The position numbers and the translations under genes were made by a program. A DNA stretch of 64,000 nt from positions 127,681,689 to 127,745,688 of the forward strand of contig OZ020592.1 of assembly GCA_963971535.1 (NCBI GenBank). Reading direction: 5' to 3'. The number at the start of each line of letters is the position of its first letter. Position 1 is the stretch's first letter. Below the pieces are notes generated by a model. The model saw only the letters and a program-made list of their open reading frames with translations. It was not told the origin of the DNA and ran no database searches. Source of the stretch: Notolepis coatsorum (taxonomy: Eukaryota > Chordata > Actinopteri > Aulopiformes > Paralepididae). Below, piece by piece: positions 1 through 10,537 of the stretch.

Positions 1-21
1 GATGATGGATTAGCGAGAAGC

Positions 22-162
22 ATGCAACTGCAGAGCCGCATATCTCACAGCTGTGCCCGCACAGTGCAATACTCCAATTCAGCCATTGGGTGGGTGGCGC
101 TGCTGAGCGGTCCCCAGACTGGAACTGAGAGCGCCGCTGGCTCTGCGGCTCTGCAGTTGCAT
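22..162. mobile_element. Short inverted-repeat MITE (141 bp)
   Basis: Perfect 19-bp terminal inverted repeats: 22-40 reads ATGCAACTGCAGAGCCGCA and 144-162 is its exact reverse complement. The interior is about 100 bp with no reading frame of note. The architecture is that of a non-autonomous DNA transposon; I see no convincing target duplication, so the superfamily is left open. Confidence 0.6.
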
Positions 163-387
163 ACTATTGGGATTTGTTTATCGCTTTGTTGGGAGGCGGA
201 GATAGTCATTGGTTTCAGTGATCACGCAACGTTTAGATTTCAGTGAACCCCACGATAATGTTGCCGTCTCTCTCTGCCAAATTTCTCAGTTCTTCGCTTG
301 ATATAATTAATACAAATGTCCAATATAACGGAATTCGTTAGCTCATAAAAATGTGATTATAACAGACTGCTGTTTAATGTTGGGCCG
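163..387. other. Unannotated flank of the copia element
   Basis: AT-rich sequence with no repeat, RNA gene or coding signal that I can recognise. It ends in GGCCG (383-387), the 5-bp target copy of the adjacent LTR element. Confidence 0.5.
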
Positions 388-629
388 TGTTGAATGTCGG
401 ATATTGCGTATTGGCTATACATCATAACCTGGACTATACAGTATATAGAGAGAAGGAATAAAACGCTGAGAGACAGGATTCGTGTATCAAGGAAGCAACA
501 TTTTTATTTGTGAAGGTCGCTCTTATATACACACACTCAGCTGGTATTAATGAGTCCATCACTCAGCTGGTGTCAATCAGTCAATCACTCTGAATGGATG
601 ACGGGAGAGCACACTCATTATTGTCAACA
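388..629 (-). repeat. 3' LTR of the copia element
   Basis: A 242-bp LTR with TGTTGA/TCAACA ends. It matches 4807-5044 closely; the visible difference is a short GAGA insertion (near 468). It holds internal partial repeats of ACTCAGCTGGT. It lies at the 3' end of the element because the coding strand is minus. Confidence 0.93.
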
Positions 630-638
630 CCCCCACTT
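630..638 (-). other. Polypurine tract of the copia element
   Basis: On the minus strand this reads AAGTGGGGG directly before the 3' LTR. That is the usual copia-type plus-strand priming site, both in sequence and in position. Confidence 0.8.
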
Positions 639-885
639 GCTATCTACTGACCTATCTAAACTGGAGAAGGAAAAATAATAACAAGATACATTTTTTTTTA
701 ATAACAATCAGTTATTGTAACACTTTTACATTCCATTAATCAAACAAAGGCCGTCATTGATATGGTTCCTCTCCTGAGTGAAACAAGAACATAAATCATT
801 AGATTACAGTTTTTTTCACTGGCACTCTTTTATAACATTTTGAAATAAACAAGAAAAACAAAATTTTTTACCACTTGGTCACTAC

Positions 886-2058
886 TCACACTGATGTGGT
901 TTCTCTCCCAAACATAACCTGTGTGAACCTATTTAGTTTGTCCTTAGTTGCTGGTTTGGTAAATACATCAGCCACCATTTGATCTGTGGGACAGTATCAC
1001 AAACAGATCTGTCCATTTAGTACTGTAGATCTGATAAAATGGTACTTTATGTCTATGTGTTTGCATCTTTGTCTGCGGACTGGGTTCTTAGCTAATGCTA
1101 TGGTTCCCTGATTGTCCTCATGGACAATGGGTGGTGCATACTTACATGCATCCATATGTGTCAGCAGTTGTACCAGGTGTAAACACTATTGGGTGGTTGC
1201 AGCTAGTGCCATGTACTCTGCTTCACATGTGGACAATGCCACCGTCTGTTGCTTTTTGGTCTTCCATGAGACCAATGGACCAGTCTCATGTAGACTAACA
1301 CAGTACCCTGTTGTGCTGCGTCGGTCTGTGACATCTGCTGCCCAGTCCGCATCACTGTAAGCCTGTAACCTCAAATCAGAATTACACTTCTTGTAACACA
1401 ACATTTTATCACTGGTGCCCTTTAAGAACCTCAATACATGTTTGACAGTAGCCCAATGTTCCTCAGTTGGTTTGTTAAAATACTGAGACAGTTTACTCAC
1501 TATGAAACACAGATCTGGCCTAGTACACATAGTAAGATAGATTAGGCTACCGACCACCTCTCTGTACCGGGTGACATCATTCATTATTCCTGCCCCTTCA
1601 GTGTAATCGAGTGCCCGCTCACATGGTGTTGATCTGGGTTTACAGTCCTGCATGTCAAACCTCTCTAGCATGTTCTTTACACACTGCTTCTGTGACATTG
1701 TCACACATCCATCGCACTGTTCAAAGTCGATTCCTAGGAAGTGTGTCAATCTGCCCATATCCTTCATCTGAAATTTCCTTGTGAGCATCTCTTTTACAGC
1801 CTTCATTGCATTCCCATTACTGGCTGCAAGAACCAAATCATCAACCCATATAATCATGATTACCTTCTCATGCTCAGTTTCTCTTGTATATACACAGTGA
1901 TCAGCAGGGTTTTGCACAAATTCATTCACAATTAGATAGTCATGTAACATGTTGTTCCAATTCCGGCCAGACTGTTTTAGACCATACAGTGACTTCTCTA
2001 GTTTACACACCAATGTCTCTGTGCCAGATGTATGTTCATAACCCTCTGGCTGTTCCAT
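886..2058 (-). pseudogene. copia pol: C-terminal RT and RNase H (broken)
   Basis: The open part (1186-2058) begins just before the copia RT 'LYGLKQSGRNW' segment. It contains the catalytic 'WVDDL' box and the RNase H block with 'YSDADWA', 'STTGY' and 'STCEAEYMAL'. After 'AATTQ' a TAG stop (about 1186) interrupts it. The same frame continues downstream with the conserved copia tail ('HEDNQG', 'HIDIKYHFIR', 'VADVFTKP') to a TGA at 886-888, with a second in-frame stop after 'NGQICL'. Homology therefore extends about 300 bp past the first stop. At the 5' side a one-base frameshift (about 2060) separates it from the N-terminal RT fragment. The RT catalytic residues survive, but the protein could not be made whole. 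Confidence 0.9.
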
Positions 2059-2065
2059 GTATATC

Positions 2066-2332
2066 TCAATCTATCGGTGCATGTAGGTAGGCAGTTTTAA
2101 CGTCCATCTGATTTAAAATCAAATTTTCTTGTGCAGCTTTCTGCATCAGCACTCTGACACTGGTCAGGTCGGCTGTGGGAGAAAAAGTCTCTCCATAGTC
2201 AACACCCCTTCTCTGACTGTAGCCTTTAGCAACATATCGTGCCTTGTATTTATCTGTACCATCTGCATTTTTCTTGATAGCATACACCCATCGACCCACG
2301 ACTGCAACTTTGCCCTGTGGCAAGTTGGTCAA
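2066..2332 (-). pseudogene. copia pol: N-terminal RT fragment
   Basis: Codes for the start of the copia RT domain: 'GKVAVVGRWVYAIKKNADGT', 'YKARYVAKGYSQ', 'DYGETFSPTA' and 'NQMDVKTAYLHAPID'. The first catalytic aspartate lies in 'QMDVKTAYLH'. An extra T in GATTGAG (about 2063) shifts the frame from here into the C-terminal RT. The long integrase-RT linker usual in copia is nearly absent between this and the integrase fragment, implying a deletion of roughly 100 codons or more. Confidence 0.88.
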
Positions 2333-2352
2333 AGTAAATGTACCGTTCTCTC

Positions 2353-2751
2353 TCAGTCTCTAAGTGGCCCACCAAAATCCCCATCATCTATGGATATATC
2401 AGTCTGTGTCTGCTGCTCACCTACTGTTTTGGGCATAAATCTGACCAGCCTGTGCTTCCTCACCTTTCCACTGTCGGGGTAGAAAACCAGGTAAGCTGGG
2501 CTCTTCTTGTCATGCCCGACAAAGAAGCCCTTCTCACTCATAGGGTCTAACTTTTTCTTGTGCTGTCTGTAGGCATAACACAGAGTTCCAAACTTCTGCA
2601 TCCTAGACATATTAGGACGTTTCCCTGTCAGCAGCATGTGAGGTGTCTGTTTAGTGCGATTGTTAAAACATCTATTCCTTACTTGAGATGCAGTCTGTAC
2701 TGCATAAGGCCATAATGCGTTTGTGGGAGCTTGCTCTCTAATAGCATGCAT
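2353..2751 (-). pseudogene. copia pol: integrase C-terminal fragment
   Basis: Continues the integrase with 'ALWPYAVQTASQVRNRC', 'TPHMLLTGKRPN', 'FGTLCYAYRQHKKKLDPMSEK' and 'KGFFVGHDKKSPAYLVFYPD'. These are the typical C-terminal integrase blocks of copia proteins. It is out of frame with the main gag-pol ORF because of an extra 5 bp around 2750 and 2 bp near 2720. The second copy of this stretch at 3255-3379 lacks both. The methionine at its start is not a real initiation site. Confidence 0.88.
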
Positions 2752-4780
2752 CTACAGTAGCCATGTCGAAAAGAGTCCTAAACTGGCGTTCTGCAGTACC
2801 ATTCTGATGTGGCGAATATGGTGATGACGTCTCATGCTTTATACCATTTTTCCTCAGTAGCCCTTGGTACTCTTTACCAGTGTATTCTGTACCATTATCA
2901 GACCGGATGCGTCTGATCCTCCCATATGAGGCGATGTCAGCTATGAACTGCTCTGTTGCTTGCACAGTATCACTCTTATGCTTAAGATGATAGATAAACA
3001 CAGTACTTGAGTAGTCGTCAGTAAACGTAAATGTAAATCTATGCCCATCTATGGACACTGGGTCAATAGGACCCGCTAGGTCTGTGTGCACCAACTCTAG
3101 AACCTTTTTGGCTCTCACATCAGGCTTCCTGTTGAAGCTTTGTACAAACTTTCCCTGAGTGCACACTTCACAGTTCAGTTTAGACTTGTCAATTTGCCCT
3201 TTAATAGTCATACCATCAACAATAGGCTGGAGTTTCTCAACATCAGCATAATTGTGAGGTGTCTGTTTAGTGCGATTGTTAAAACATCTATTCCTTACTT
3301 GAGATGCAGTCTGTACTGCATAAGGCCATAATGCTTTTGGGAGCTTGCTCTCTAATAGCATGCATCTAGCCATGTCGAAAATAGGCTGGAGTTTCTCAAC
3401 ATCAGCATAATTGCAGTGTCCTAGAATTTCATGCCATGTCTGTATATCAAAACAGCCCTTGCTCTGATCACATTGGTCATCCACTATGGGCAAATAACAC
3501 AGCCTATTATCCTCATGGATGTGAAATTCAGTACCGTCTCTGTGCTGTAGGACGTCTTCTCCTTGTCTGAATATCACAGTGGCTCCAGTACCAGTGGTGG
3601 CTGCTCTCACAGAGAAGATGTCCTGCGGGAATGAGGGGATGTACAGCGCCCCTCTCAGTGTTGTAGTCAGTCGCCTCCCTCTGCTGTCAATCAAGCACAC
3701 CTCCGCGTCCCCTCTGCGGTCTGCGACCCCGTTGCTCCTCGTGCCGTCAACCAACTCCACGCAGTGAGACTCGGCCTGGAATCCGTCATCGAACACTTTG
3801 AACTTGGCCAGGTCGGTGATTATATGCGCAGTCGCACCGGTGTCCACCATCAGGCCCTTCTTCTTAACACCGCGTCCTGGATCGCCTTCCCTCGTCAGAA
3901 ACCCATATGTGTTGTTGTCATGACAACTCACTTGCACAGACACGCCTCGCGCATCGTTCTGCTCCGGTCTCCGTCTGCAGGTCGCCCCTTGATGTGTGGA
4001 GCTTTTACAGTGGTGACACCACAGCTTGCGTCGACAGGTCCTTCTCATATGCCCACTTTGGCCACATCTGTAGCATATAATGTCTGTACGCTGTGCGCTC
4101 TGAATGTGCGCAATCTGGGCATTCTGTGCACCCCGGTCAGACAGGGCTTGGGCTCGCATAACATTGTCATCCGATGTGGTAACGTGCATTTTCTCAGTGT
4201 CCTCAAAACTCCTGAGCTTAGTCTTAAACTCAGAAAACACTATAGTCTCATCACTCTGTGTGACATGTATCGCAAAGGGTTTAAATGCCTCGGGCAGTCC
4301 TTTTAATACCATAGCCACGAGTAGACTATCACTCTTAGTCTCATTTGCGTTTTTCAGTGCAGTTATTGCCCTTTCTGCCCGAATTACATAGTCAGTCACC
4401 GTTTCACTGCTAGACTTGTGCAGTGTAGTCAGCTCTATATAGAGACTGATAATCCTTGGCTTCCCTGAACCCGCAGAATAATTGCGCAATATTCCGATGG
4501 CTTTCCGTCCATCATCAGACGCTTCTCGCATTACCAGCAATAAACTCTTATCGTCCAGAAACTGGATGAGCTCTGCGTATATCAATCCGTTTGTCTCACC
4601 ATCTTCTCTCAACTCGTCAGCAGACGCCTCGTCAGGGAGATTCGTTTCGAGAGTGCCCTTTAGTCTCCGTAGCCGGAGATGGCCCATGAACTTAGTCTCC
4701 CACAGTTCATACTTTTGTTCATCTCCGTCAAACGCTAGACGAGACCAACGCGCACTCCCTTCCGATTGTCTGGTCGTCAT
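2738..4780 (-). pseudogene. copia gag-protease-integrase ORF (680 codons)
   Basis: One open frame from an ATG that follows the primer site by 10 bases. Residues 1-230 are copia Gag. There are two CCHC zinc knuckles (C237-C249 and C255-C268), the aspartic protease DTG at 313-315, and the pre-integrase zinc motif with H450 and H455. The partner cysteines are at C537 and C540. The integrase core shows D566 (HTDLAG), D628 (RSDNGTEY) and E664 (GTAERQ), a complete DDE triad. Residues about 458-510 are an insertion: a downstream integrase piece copied in, which separates the zinc histidines from their cysteines. The frame then runs out of register ('DMATVDACY') just after the DDE core. Gag could be made; functional integrase is unlikely. 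Confidence 0.93.
3221..3413 (-). repeat. Internal ectopic duplication within copia pol
   Basis: A 34-bp direct repeat (3221-3254 and 3380-3413, starting AATAGGCTGGAG) flanks an inserted 125-bp block (3255-3379). That block is homologous to 2639-2771 of the same element. The inserted copy lacks the 5-bp and 2-bp additions that break the frame in the primary copy, so it preserves the older sequence. The net effect is in frame. Confidence 0.88.
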
Positions 4781-4790
4781 GATTCTAGCG

Positions 4791-4806
4791 CTCTGGGCCC
4801 ATAACC
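4791..4806 (-). other. copia primer binding site, initiator tRNA-Met anticodon region
   Basis: Directly inside the 5' LTR the minus strand reads GGTTATGGGCCCAG. That is the complement of CTGGGCCCATAACC, the anticodon stem-loop of vertebrate initiator tRNA-Met. Drosophila copia primes from this internal position using a half-tRNA cut in the anticodon loop. The 14-base match with zero spacing to the LTR fits the same mode of priming. Confidence 0.82.
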
Positions 4807-5044
4807 TGTTGAATGTCGGATATTGCGTATTGGCTAGACATCATAACCTGGACTATACAGTATATAGAGAGAAGGAATAAAACGCTGACAGGATTCGTGT
4901 ATCAAGGAAGCAACATTTTTATTTGTGAAGGTCGCTCTTATATACACACACTCAGCTGGTATTAATGAGTCCATCACTCAGCTGGTGTCAATCAGTCAAT
5001 CACTCTGAATGGATGACGGGAGAGCACACTCATTATTGTCAACA
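4807..5044 (-). repeat. 5' LTR of the copia element
   Basis: A 238-bp LTR, TGTTGA...TCAACA. It is the upstream LTR on the coding (minus) strand, abutting the primer site at 4806. The 5-bp target copy GGCCG follows at 5045-5049. Confidence 0.93.
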
Positions 5045-5049
5045 GGCCG

Positions 5050-5920
5050 ACTGCCCACAGACACCTATTTGATTTGAAGTCAGCAGCAGCACGGAGTCTC
5101 GAGGGACTTATTTTATTTGGAATATAATGACTGTATATGCAAAAGTAGCCTAGTTTTAAGTTAAAATATTATAAATCTACATACCTTGAGGATGTCATTC
5201 TTTATATACCCTGCCTATCAATTGTTTTTAAGCTCAATAAACTGACCGGAATTTCTCACATTTGTCCGGGAGATTGAAATCTTCCAGGACAGGAGACCGG
5301 CACCAATATTTTCCAACGGAAACCCTGACACACACACACAGCATGTTGTTGTCCATTGACAACTCACATAAGCAGGGCCGGACTGGGGAAATAATTCAGG
5401 CTGGGAAATATAGTGTGAAATATAGCCCCAGTCAGGCCACTTTCTAAGTTGGGGTCCCCCACCAGGAATGATTTTGTTACAAAGACTTAATTTCCTGCAT
5501 TCTGGTGCAGGAATTCTTGCATTTTTACCCTTTAAATGCCAGTTTGTGTGATGGCATCACAAATTGTTGTTAAAAAAACACACAAAAAGTAAAATATTTT
5601 CAATATATCAAATGCAAAGTACATTTTTCTGGGGGGGATTATTACAGGCTAGGCATGTGTCAATGATTAGCAACAACACAGATTTTGATGGATTTTTTGT
5701 AATGTCAGATTTAACAACAACTCTTTTCAGAAAAGTGGGAGTATTTCATTTTTTATCTGACATTACAAGAAATCTAAAAATATTCCATGGGATTTTTATC
5801 AACTTTGGACCTGTACTACATCAGATTTCAGGCTATGGAATCGTGTTTTCCAGCTCCTACCTCTCATCTGGAACCCAATCACATCTGGCAACAAGTCAAC
5901 ACAAAAGTAAGGAGTGGTGC
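5050..5920. other. Non-coding stretch with a hAT-like terminus
   Basis: No gene seen. At 5373-5438 the sequence starts CAGGGCCGGACTGGGG and soon returns CCCCAGTCAGGCC (5425-5437), a small inverted pair resembling a hAT end. The rest is AT-rich with poly-T/poly-A runs; open frames here have no recognisable motif. Confidence 0.4.
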
Positions 5921-6372
5921 GGCCGGGTAGCACAGCGGACTAAGCGTCTGTCTACCACCACAGAGCCAGTGGGATCGTATCCGGCTGTGGTGCCTCCGGC
6001 TTGGCCGACCGTCCATACTAACACAAGTGGCAGTGTCGGAAGCCGGCGTGGGTGGGTCCTGGTCGTTGTAAACAGTGACTCCTACAGTTCGGTCGGGGCG
6101 CCTGCACAGAAAGCGAAGGATCTGGGAGAGGTAGTGTGACCTTCCACACGTTACACTCCCCCAGTGAGAGTCTGCGCTGCCAGGTGAAAAGAAGCGGTTG
6201 ATTGGCTACACATGTGTCGGAGGAAGCATGTGATAGTCTCCGCCCTCCCAGACCGACAGTAGGGGGTAGAGTGCGCAACGACCAGGAAGGGGATTGGGAA
6301 TTGGCATAACGACTAACATTGGGATGGGAGAAAAACGAAAAAAGGGGGAAAGATAATAATTTTTTTTTAAAA
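5921..6372 (+). mobile_element. tRNA-derived SINE (family A)
   Basis: Starts with a tRNA-like head: box A around GTAGCACAGCGGACTAAG and box B GGGATCGTATCC. A conserved body follows ('gttgtaaacag', 'ccagtgagag', 'gccaggtgaaaagaagcgg', 'tgtcggaggaagcatgtg') and an A/T-rich tail. The same family occurs at 24609, 26341, 56986 and, on the minus strand, 22918, 27101 and 60936. It matches the 56986 copy most closely. I could not identify its target duplication. Confidence 0.88.
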
Positions 6373-7257
6373 TGACGAGTACATATTTTATTTCAGTGTT
6401 CAAACCTCCGTTTCTCTATTACATTAGCACTCAAAGTGATTTCTTTATTACAATAAAGTTGTCTTTATTGTGTAAGAAACTTCAGAATGTTACCTTTCAA
6501 AAGAGACCAGATTCATGCATGTGCTATAAGTATAAAGTATAATAAATCGCAAATGACTTTGGGTATGCAATCGTCAGGCGTTTTATGCTAAATGTGGGGT
6601 AAGCTTAAGGGGTTAATACCGTGTGCTCTTGGACCGCCAGGCGTTTCTTTCTTCGCCTACGTTGCTGCCTGCTCCCGTACCTGCCTCCCGTCACCGGCTT
6701 TCACCAGGCGTTCCCACATGCTGCGTCTAATTAGCTGAGCCTCCAGAATATTTATCTCTCCCGCTCCAAGTGTCACTGCGGCGCTAAGGAGAGGCGGAGG
6801 TCCATCACTTTTAATGTCCGCTAACAACTTTATCAAGGTAACAGCCCCGCCCACCCCCACCCACGACCCTCTGTTCTCACTAACGCTGACGGAACAGAGG
6901 AGAGAGGAGGAGATGGGGGGGGGGGGGGGAAGAACAGAAGGGCTGATGGGAGCTGCCGCTGTGTGCCCTCGACCCCTGCTGATCTCAACTAACCCCAGGG
7001 GCACCACGTGGGGGGGGGGGGGGGGTCTGTCAGCATAGGGGTGTGTGTTTGTTTGTAAGGGCTGTAAGTGTGTATGTGTGTGTTTGAGGGAGAGAGAATG
7101 CGTGCATATGAGTCAGAGTGAGTTTGTTTGCCTGTGTGTGTGTTTTACAGTGTGTAAGTATACAGTACATACAGTATGAGAGAGAAAGAGTGAGTATGTG
7201 TGCGTGTGCGTTAGGGAGTGTGTGTAAGGCTGTTTATGTAATGTACGACTTTGTTTG
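6373..7257. other. Non-coding stretch, partly GC-rich with poly-G tracts
   Basis: No gene recognised. 6603-6617 (AAGCTTAAGGGGTTAAT) resembles the outer end of TTAA-type elements. 6640-7040 is GC-richer with G runs at about 6915-6929 and 7009-7025. 7040-7240 is imperfect TG-rich sequence. Confidence 0.4.
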
Positions 7258-7440
7258 GATATGATTAGATCACATTAGATCAGATCACATTCGATTAGAT
7301 CAGATTAGATCAGTTGATTAGATTAGATTAGATCAGATTCGATTAGATCAGTCGATTAGATTAGATCAGATTAGATTAGATCAGATTATATTAGATCAAA
7401 TCAGATTATAGTAGATTTGATTATATTCGATCGGATTAGA
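7258..7440. repeat. Degenerate GATTA/GATCA satellite
   Basis: About 180 bp of imperfect tandem 5-mers (GATTA, GATCA). Related GATTA-type tracts occur at 57453-57555 and 60528-60600. Confidence 0.85.
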
Positions 7441-7445
7441 TTCAA

Positions 7446-7508
7446 ATGTACATGTTACAGCACAAGCACAGTACAACGAAAATAAATTTGGCATCCAACC
7501 AAATGTAA
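7446..7508 (-). mobile_element. LINE 3' UTR fragment, left half of a split copy
   Basis: The reverse complement matches the + strand repeats at 30235-30335 and 38340-38450 (gtgcttgtgct...). It resumes at 9606, so the 2.1-kb inverted-repeat element between was inserted into it. Confidence 0.7.
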
Positions 7509-9602
7509 AGGTGCTCCCATAGTCGAGCGGACTGTACTCGGACTGGACTCAGCGGAGGTCTGCTGGACTCTTTGAGCTTTCATAGTCGAGCGTACCTCAG
7601 CGGACCAATTTCCTACATGTCTCGCGCCAGTTTACACAATTTTTCCCACGCTGTTCAACTTCTGTCATGTCGTCGTCATCCGATGTCAAAATAAAGAGTA
7701 TGTTATCTCCATTTCCAATATTTAGATAATAAAACGGGCAGTTTTACACACTTGAATAACAGGTATATAGGCAGTGAGGTGCAATGTACCGTATAGGCTT
7801 GCTCAACATGAGGTGGACAGCGCGTGGTGCTGAAATGACAAACACACATTGCATGAAATAAAAACACCAGTTTTATTTAGAAATATTGGAAACGGAGATA
7901 ACATTCTATGTTATCTCCGTTATATACTCGTACTGGCATCGCGTCCCGCTCTTGTGCCATACCGAGATATACCTCATCTCCTAGTACCTACTGTACTACA
8001 TAACGAAAAACGAAACACCCTTGCACTTGACCAGGCCCCGCCCCAGTGACTTACGTATAAGACACCAGGCGTGGTTACCACTCCCTCTTCCTCTTTTTCG
8101 TTTTCCATCATGGCGGTTGCTTTGCGCCCTGTGTAACTAGTGTTAGCGAGTATGAAGTGTAAAGAGAAATTGCGCAATGTTGTGTATTCGCCGAAGATTC
8201 GCCAGCCCCTGGAATCTTCGGCATGTTCCAACGGCGCTCGTATGGGTTCTCCGGCTCTGCAGCTGGATGCATCTCGATGCATCTTCGCGTCGAGTCTGTC
8301 CTGGTGTTTCCTCGTCTTTGGCAGTAGTTCGAGGGACGACGTGCGATGTGTAACTATCGAGCTAACTCGCACCCAGGTAGGCCATCAGGCATTAACGCTG
8401 GTGTTAGTAATACTGCTTGTTGTTCTGTTAGACAACCGAGTTGTGTATAGGCGCAAGGGGCAGGATGTCTGGGTAAACGTCCCTCTGAGTTGGACGTTTT
8501 CCAGGCTATCCTGGAGCGCGCTGCTAATACTAATGCTATATGCTAGGTTACTGTGTTCTGTCCCCGCTGAGGGATGTCTTTCTGAAAGGTCTTCCCTCCT
8601 CTTAACCATTCATGCTGACGGTCAATCGGTGTTACTGTTTGGAGTATTGCGGGGCTTGTTTACCTGTTTCATGGGTGAATGGGCGGAGGTCTAGGGCTGG
8701 TGTGCTTTTTGTGAATATTATGAATGGTACTGTATGCACGATTGGTTTTCTCTGGTCCGCATCCCCTTAACGTTGTGTGTATGGGCTAGCTAGTGTATTG
8801 GTGGTGTTTTTAGTTAATTGATTCATTAACCCCTTCATGGTGTACACCACTGTGGAGGTTTCTGGTTGCAACCACCACTGGTGCTCCGTGTTTATGAAGC
8901 AGGTGGCATCAGTCCTTTGCCTCTGGCATGTTGAAACAGTGCCCCGCCCGGCCGACGCCATGAGGTGGGTCGGCCCAGCGAGTGGCTGGTGGGCTGTTAA
9001 GCATGTACCGCCACGGTATAGAATTGGCAGCGATTAGTAACTTTGTTCGACTTGCTGTTTTTTCTGTCAAAAATGGTGTCTGGTGGCGGGGCCATGAGGG
9101 CCAGCCGACGTCGAACCATCGCGCGAGGTTGTTGACGTTATTAGCTTTGACCTAGCCGCAAGCTATAACCGCAGGGAGGGCTAGGATGCTGTCAACGCTT
9201 GTTTACAGACATCTTGGTTGGATTAGTCTCCCTTTGAGGGGGTGAGAAGTTAAAAATAATTTTCCCTTAGGGATCCCCTCTCCGCAGAGGATCTTTGGTC
9301 TTTTTTACACACTTCATTTAGAAAAGCCATTCAAACATCTCAAGCTCTACTCTCTCTTGGCACGGAGCGAGTGGTCAGAGTAAAATGCAGATCGGCGTCG
9401 CATTAAATGCAGTTCGATGTCAACCAAAACGCCGAGCAGCGTTTTGTGTGACACCAAGTCAGCGCCGCGGACGTCCGCGCATTAGAAAATTGGAGCTTCG
9501 CACTTGGAGTCTGCTTTGGGTCTGCTTTGAGTACCCTTTGGGTCTGCTTTGAGTCCACGGGAGTCTGCTCCGTGTACGGTCCGCTCGACTATGGGAGCAC
9601 CT
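7509..9602. mobile_element. PIF/Harbinger-like element (2.1 kb) with TAA duplication
   Basis: Terminal inverted repeats begin AGGTGCTCCCATAGTCGAGC (7509) and end with its complement at 9602. The repeats continue imperfectly inward with CGGACT-type motifs. The element is flanked by TAA (7506-7508 and 9603-9605). The unoccupied paralogous site at about 30255-30270 has a single TAA, so the target duplication is 3 bp, as in PIF/Harbinger. No transposase is seen; the interior holds a DIRS fragment (7919-9312) plus a local inverted pair (about 7690-7720 against 7878-7908). Confidence 0.8.
7919..9312 (+). pseudogene. Degenerate DIRS leader and gag fragment
   Basis: Begins GTTATATACTCGTACTGG, like the left end of the DIRS element at 11511. 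It follows that element through its leader and gag start ('KLRNV') to about 9312, with clear similarity at 'gcaagctataacc' and 'aggatgctgtcaacg'. Frames are broken throughout; the longest open piece (8140-8694) is partly gag-like and partly out of frame. A small LINE-tail-like block lies at about 8735-8780. No RT remains. It lies wholly inside the inverted-repeat element at 7509-9602. Confidence 0.75.
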
Positions 9603-9605
9603 TAA

Positions 9606-9655
9606 CAGTGAAGTGCAATAGTAATATACAATGTACATGGCCCAGTAGTTCAAAA
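9606..9655 (-). mobile_element. LINE 3' UTR fragment, right half of the split copy
   Basis: CAGTGAAGTGCAATAGTAAT and onward is the reverse complement of the + strand repeat at 30235-30260. It directly continues the fragment ending at 7508. Confidence 0.7.
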
Positions 9656-10537
9656 CTTGTAATCCCTATCTGATCGGATCAGATTTGGATTTTGGGTAGT
9701 TCAAAACCAAAAAACAGGATTAGGATCACTTTGATATCCGATCAGATCAAGAAATCAAATACAAGCTTTAATCTGGGTAAAACCTTCAAAACGGGTAGGT
9801 TAAACAGACAAATCAAATCAAATCAAATCAAATTTATTTATAAGGCCCGACAACACACGTTAATGTCCCCATGGGTCAAGACATCAGTTTGATCCCAAAA
9901 AACTGGATTATCTTGATCCCACCAGAGGGGTGTATTTCCAGTGGATTACCAGAGCAAAATGTACTATACAATTTATTTAGAAATATGTTTCAATATAAAT
10001 GAGATGGCAATGTTTGTTAATTGAAATAATAAAAAAAAAAAATTGCCTTCATGACCAATCAATTTTATTAAAAAAAATTTGGTCACCTTTGTGGTGGCCT
10101 ATTTTGTTTTCAACCAAATATTGATGACATAAATCATTATGCTCATAAAGGTATCACAACAAAGATTGTCAATCACAAATGTAATTTAGATTAAAGAAAG
10201 ACAATAGCATCTCGAAACCACTTAGAATGCAGCTCCTCAAAGCACGCCTGGATGATCCAATTATTATATTACAATTCCATTATGATTTTATGTTTGATTG
10301 CTAAATATTGCTAAAATATTATTTCAGACTGAATTATCTGTACTAGTGGTCTGTGTACTCTTAATTGCTCCCCAGAACAACACAAACTAGGAACAACAAT
10401 GTTATTGTTGCTCAATTGGTCAATCATGGTTGTAATATCAAGCTTGTTTTTATTTGTGACAGTGCTCAATTTACCCATTGGCATCAATGCCTTTGTGTAT
10501 TCTATTGAAGTTTCCAAGCCACAGTCTAAGGAAAATC
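9656..10537. other. AT-rich non-coding stretch with a LINE/SINE-type tail
   Basis: Contains a (AATCA)n tract leading into AAATTTATTTATA (about 9808-9845), typical of a minus-strand retroposon tail. Inverted GATC-rich words lie at 9670-9760. Nothing coding recognised. Confidence 0.4.

Larger units (their letters stand above)
388..5044 (-). mobile_element. Ty1/copia LTR retrotransposon, complete but degenerate
   Basis: A full element of about 4.66 kb on the minus strand. Two LTRs (388-629 and 4807-5044) each run TGTTGA...TCAACA, and the element is flanked by the 5-bp duplication GGCCG (383-387 and 5045-5049). Read on the minus strand the order is LTR, primer site, gag, protease, integrase, reverse transcriptase, RNase H, polypurine tract, LTR. 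Integrase before RT defines the copia (Pseudoviridae) order. The pol frame is broken by frameshifts, at least two stops and an apparent deletion between integrase and RT. An integrase piece is also duplicated into the gag-pol frame. The LTRs are nearly identical (one small indel visible), so insertion looks fairly recent. Confidence 0.95.

Noticed and set aside
5921..5990. tRNA gene suggested by box A and box B
   Set aside because: Part of a multi-copy SINE; the cloverleaf is not preserved and an A-tail and target duplications mark the family as retroposons.
5564..6139. 191-codon ORF crossing into a SINE
   Set aside because: Half of it is SINE sequence and the rest lacks any motif.
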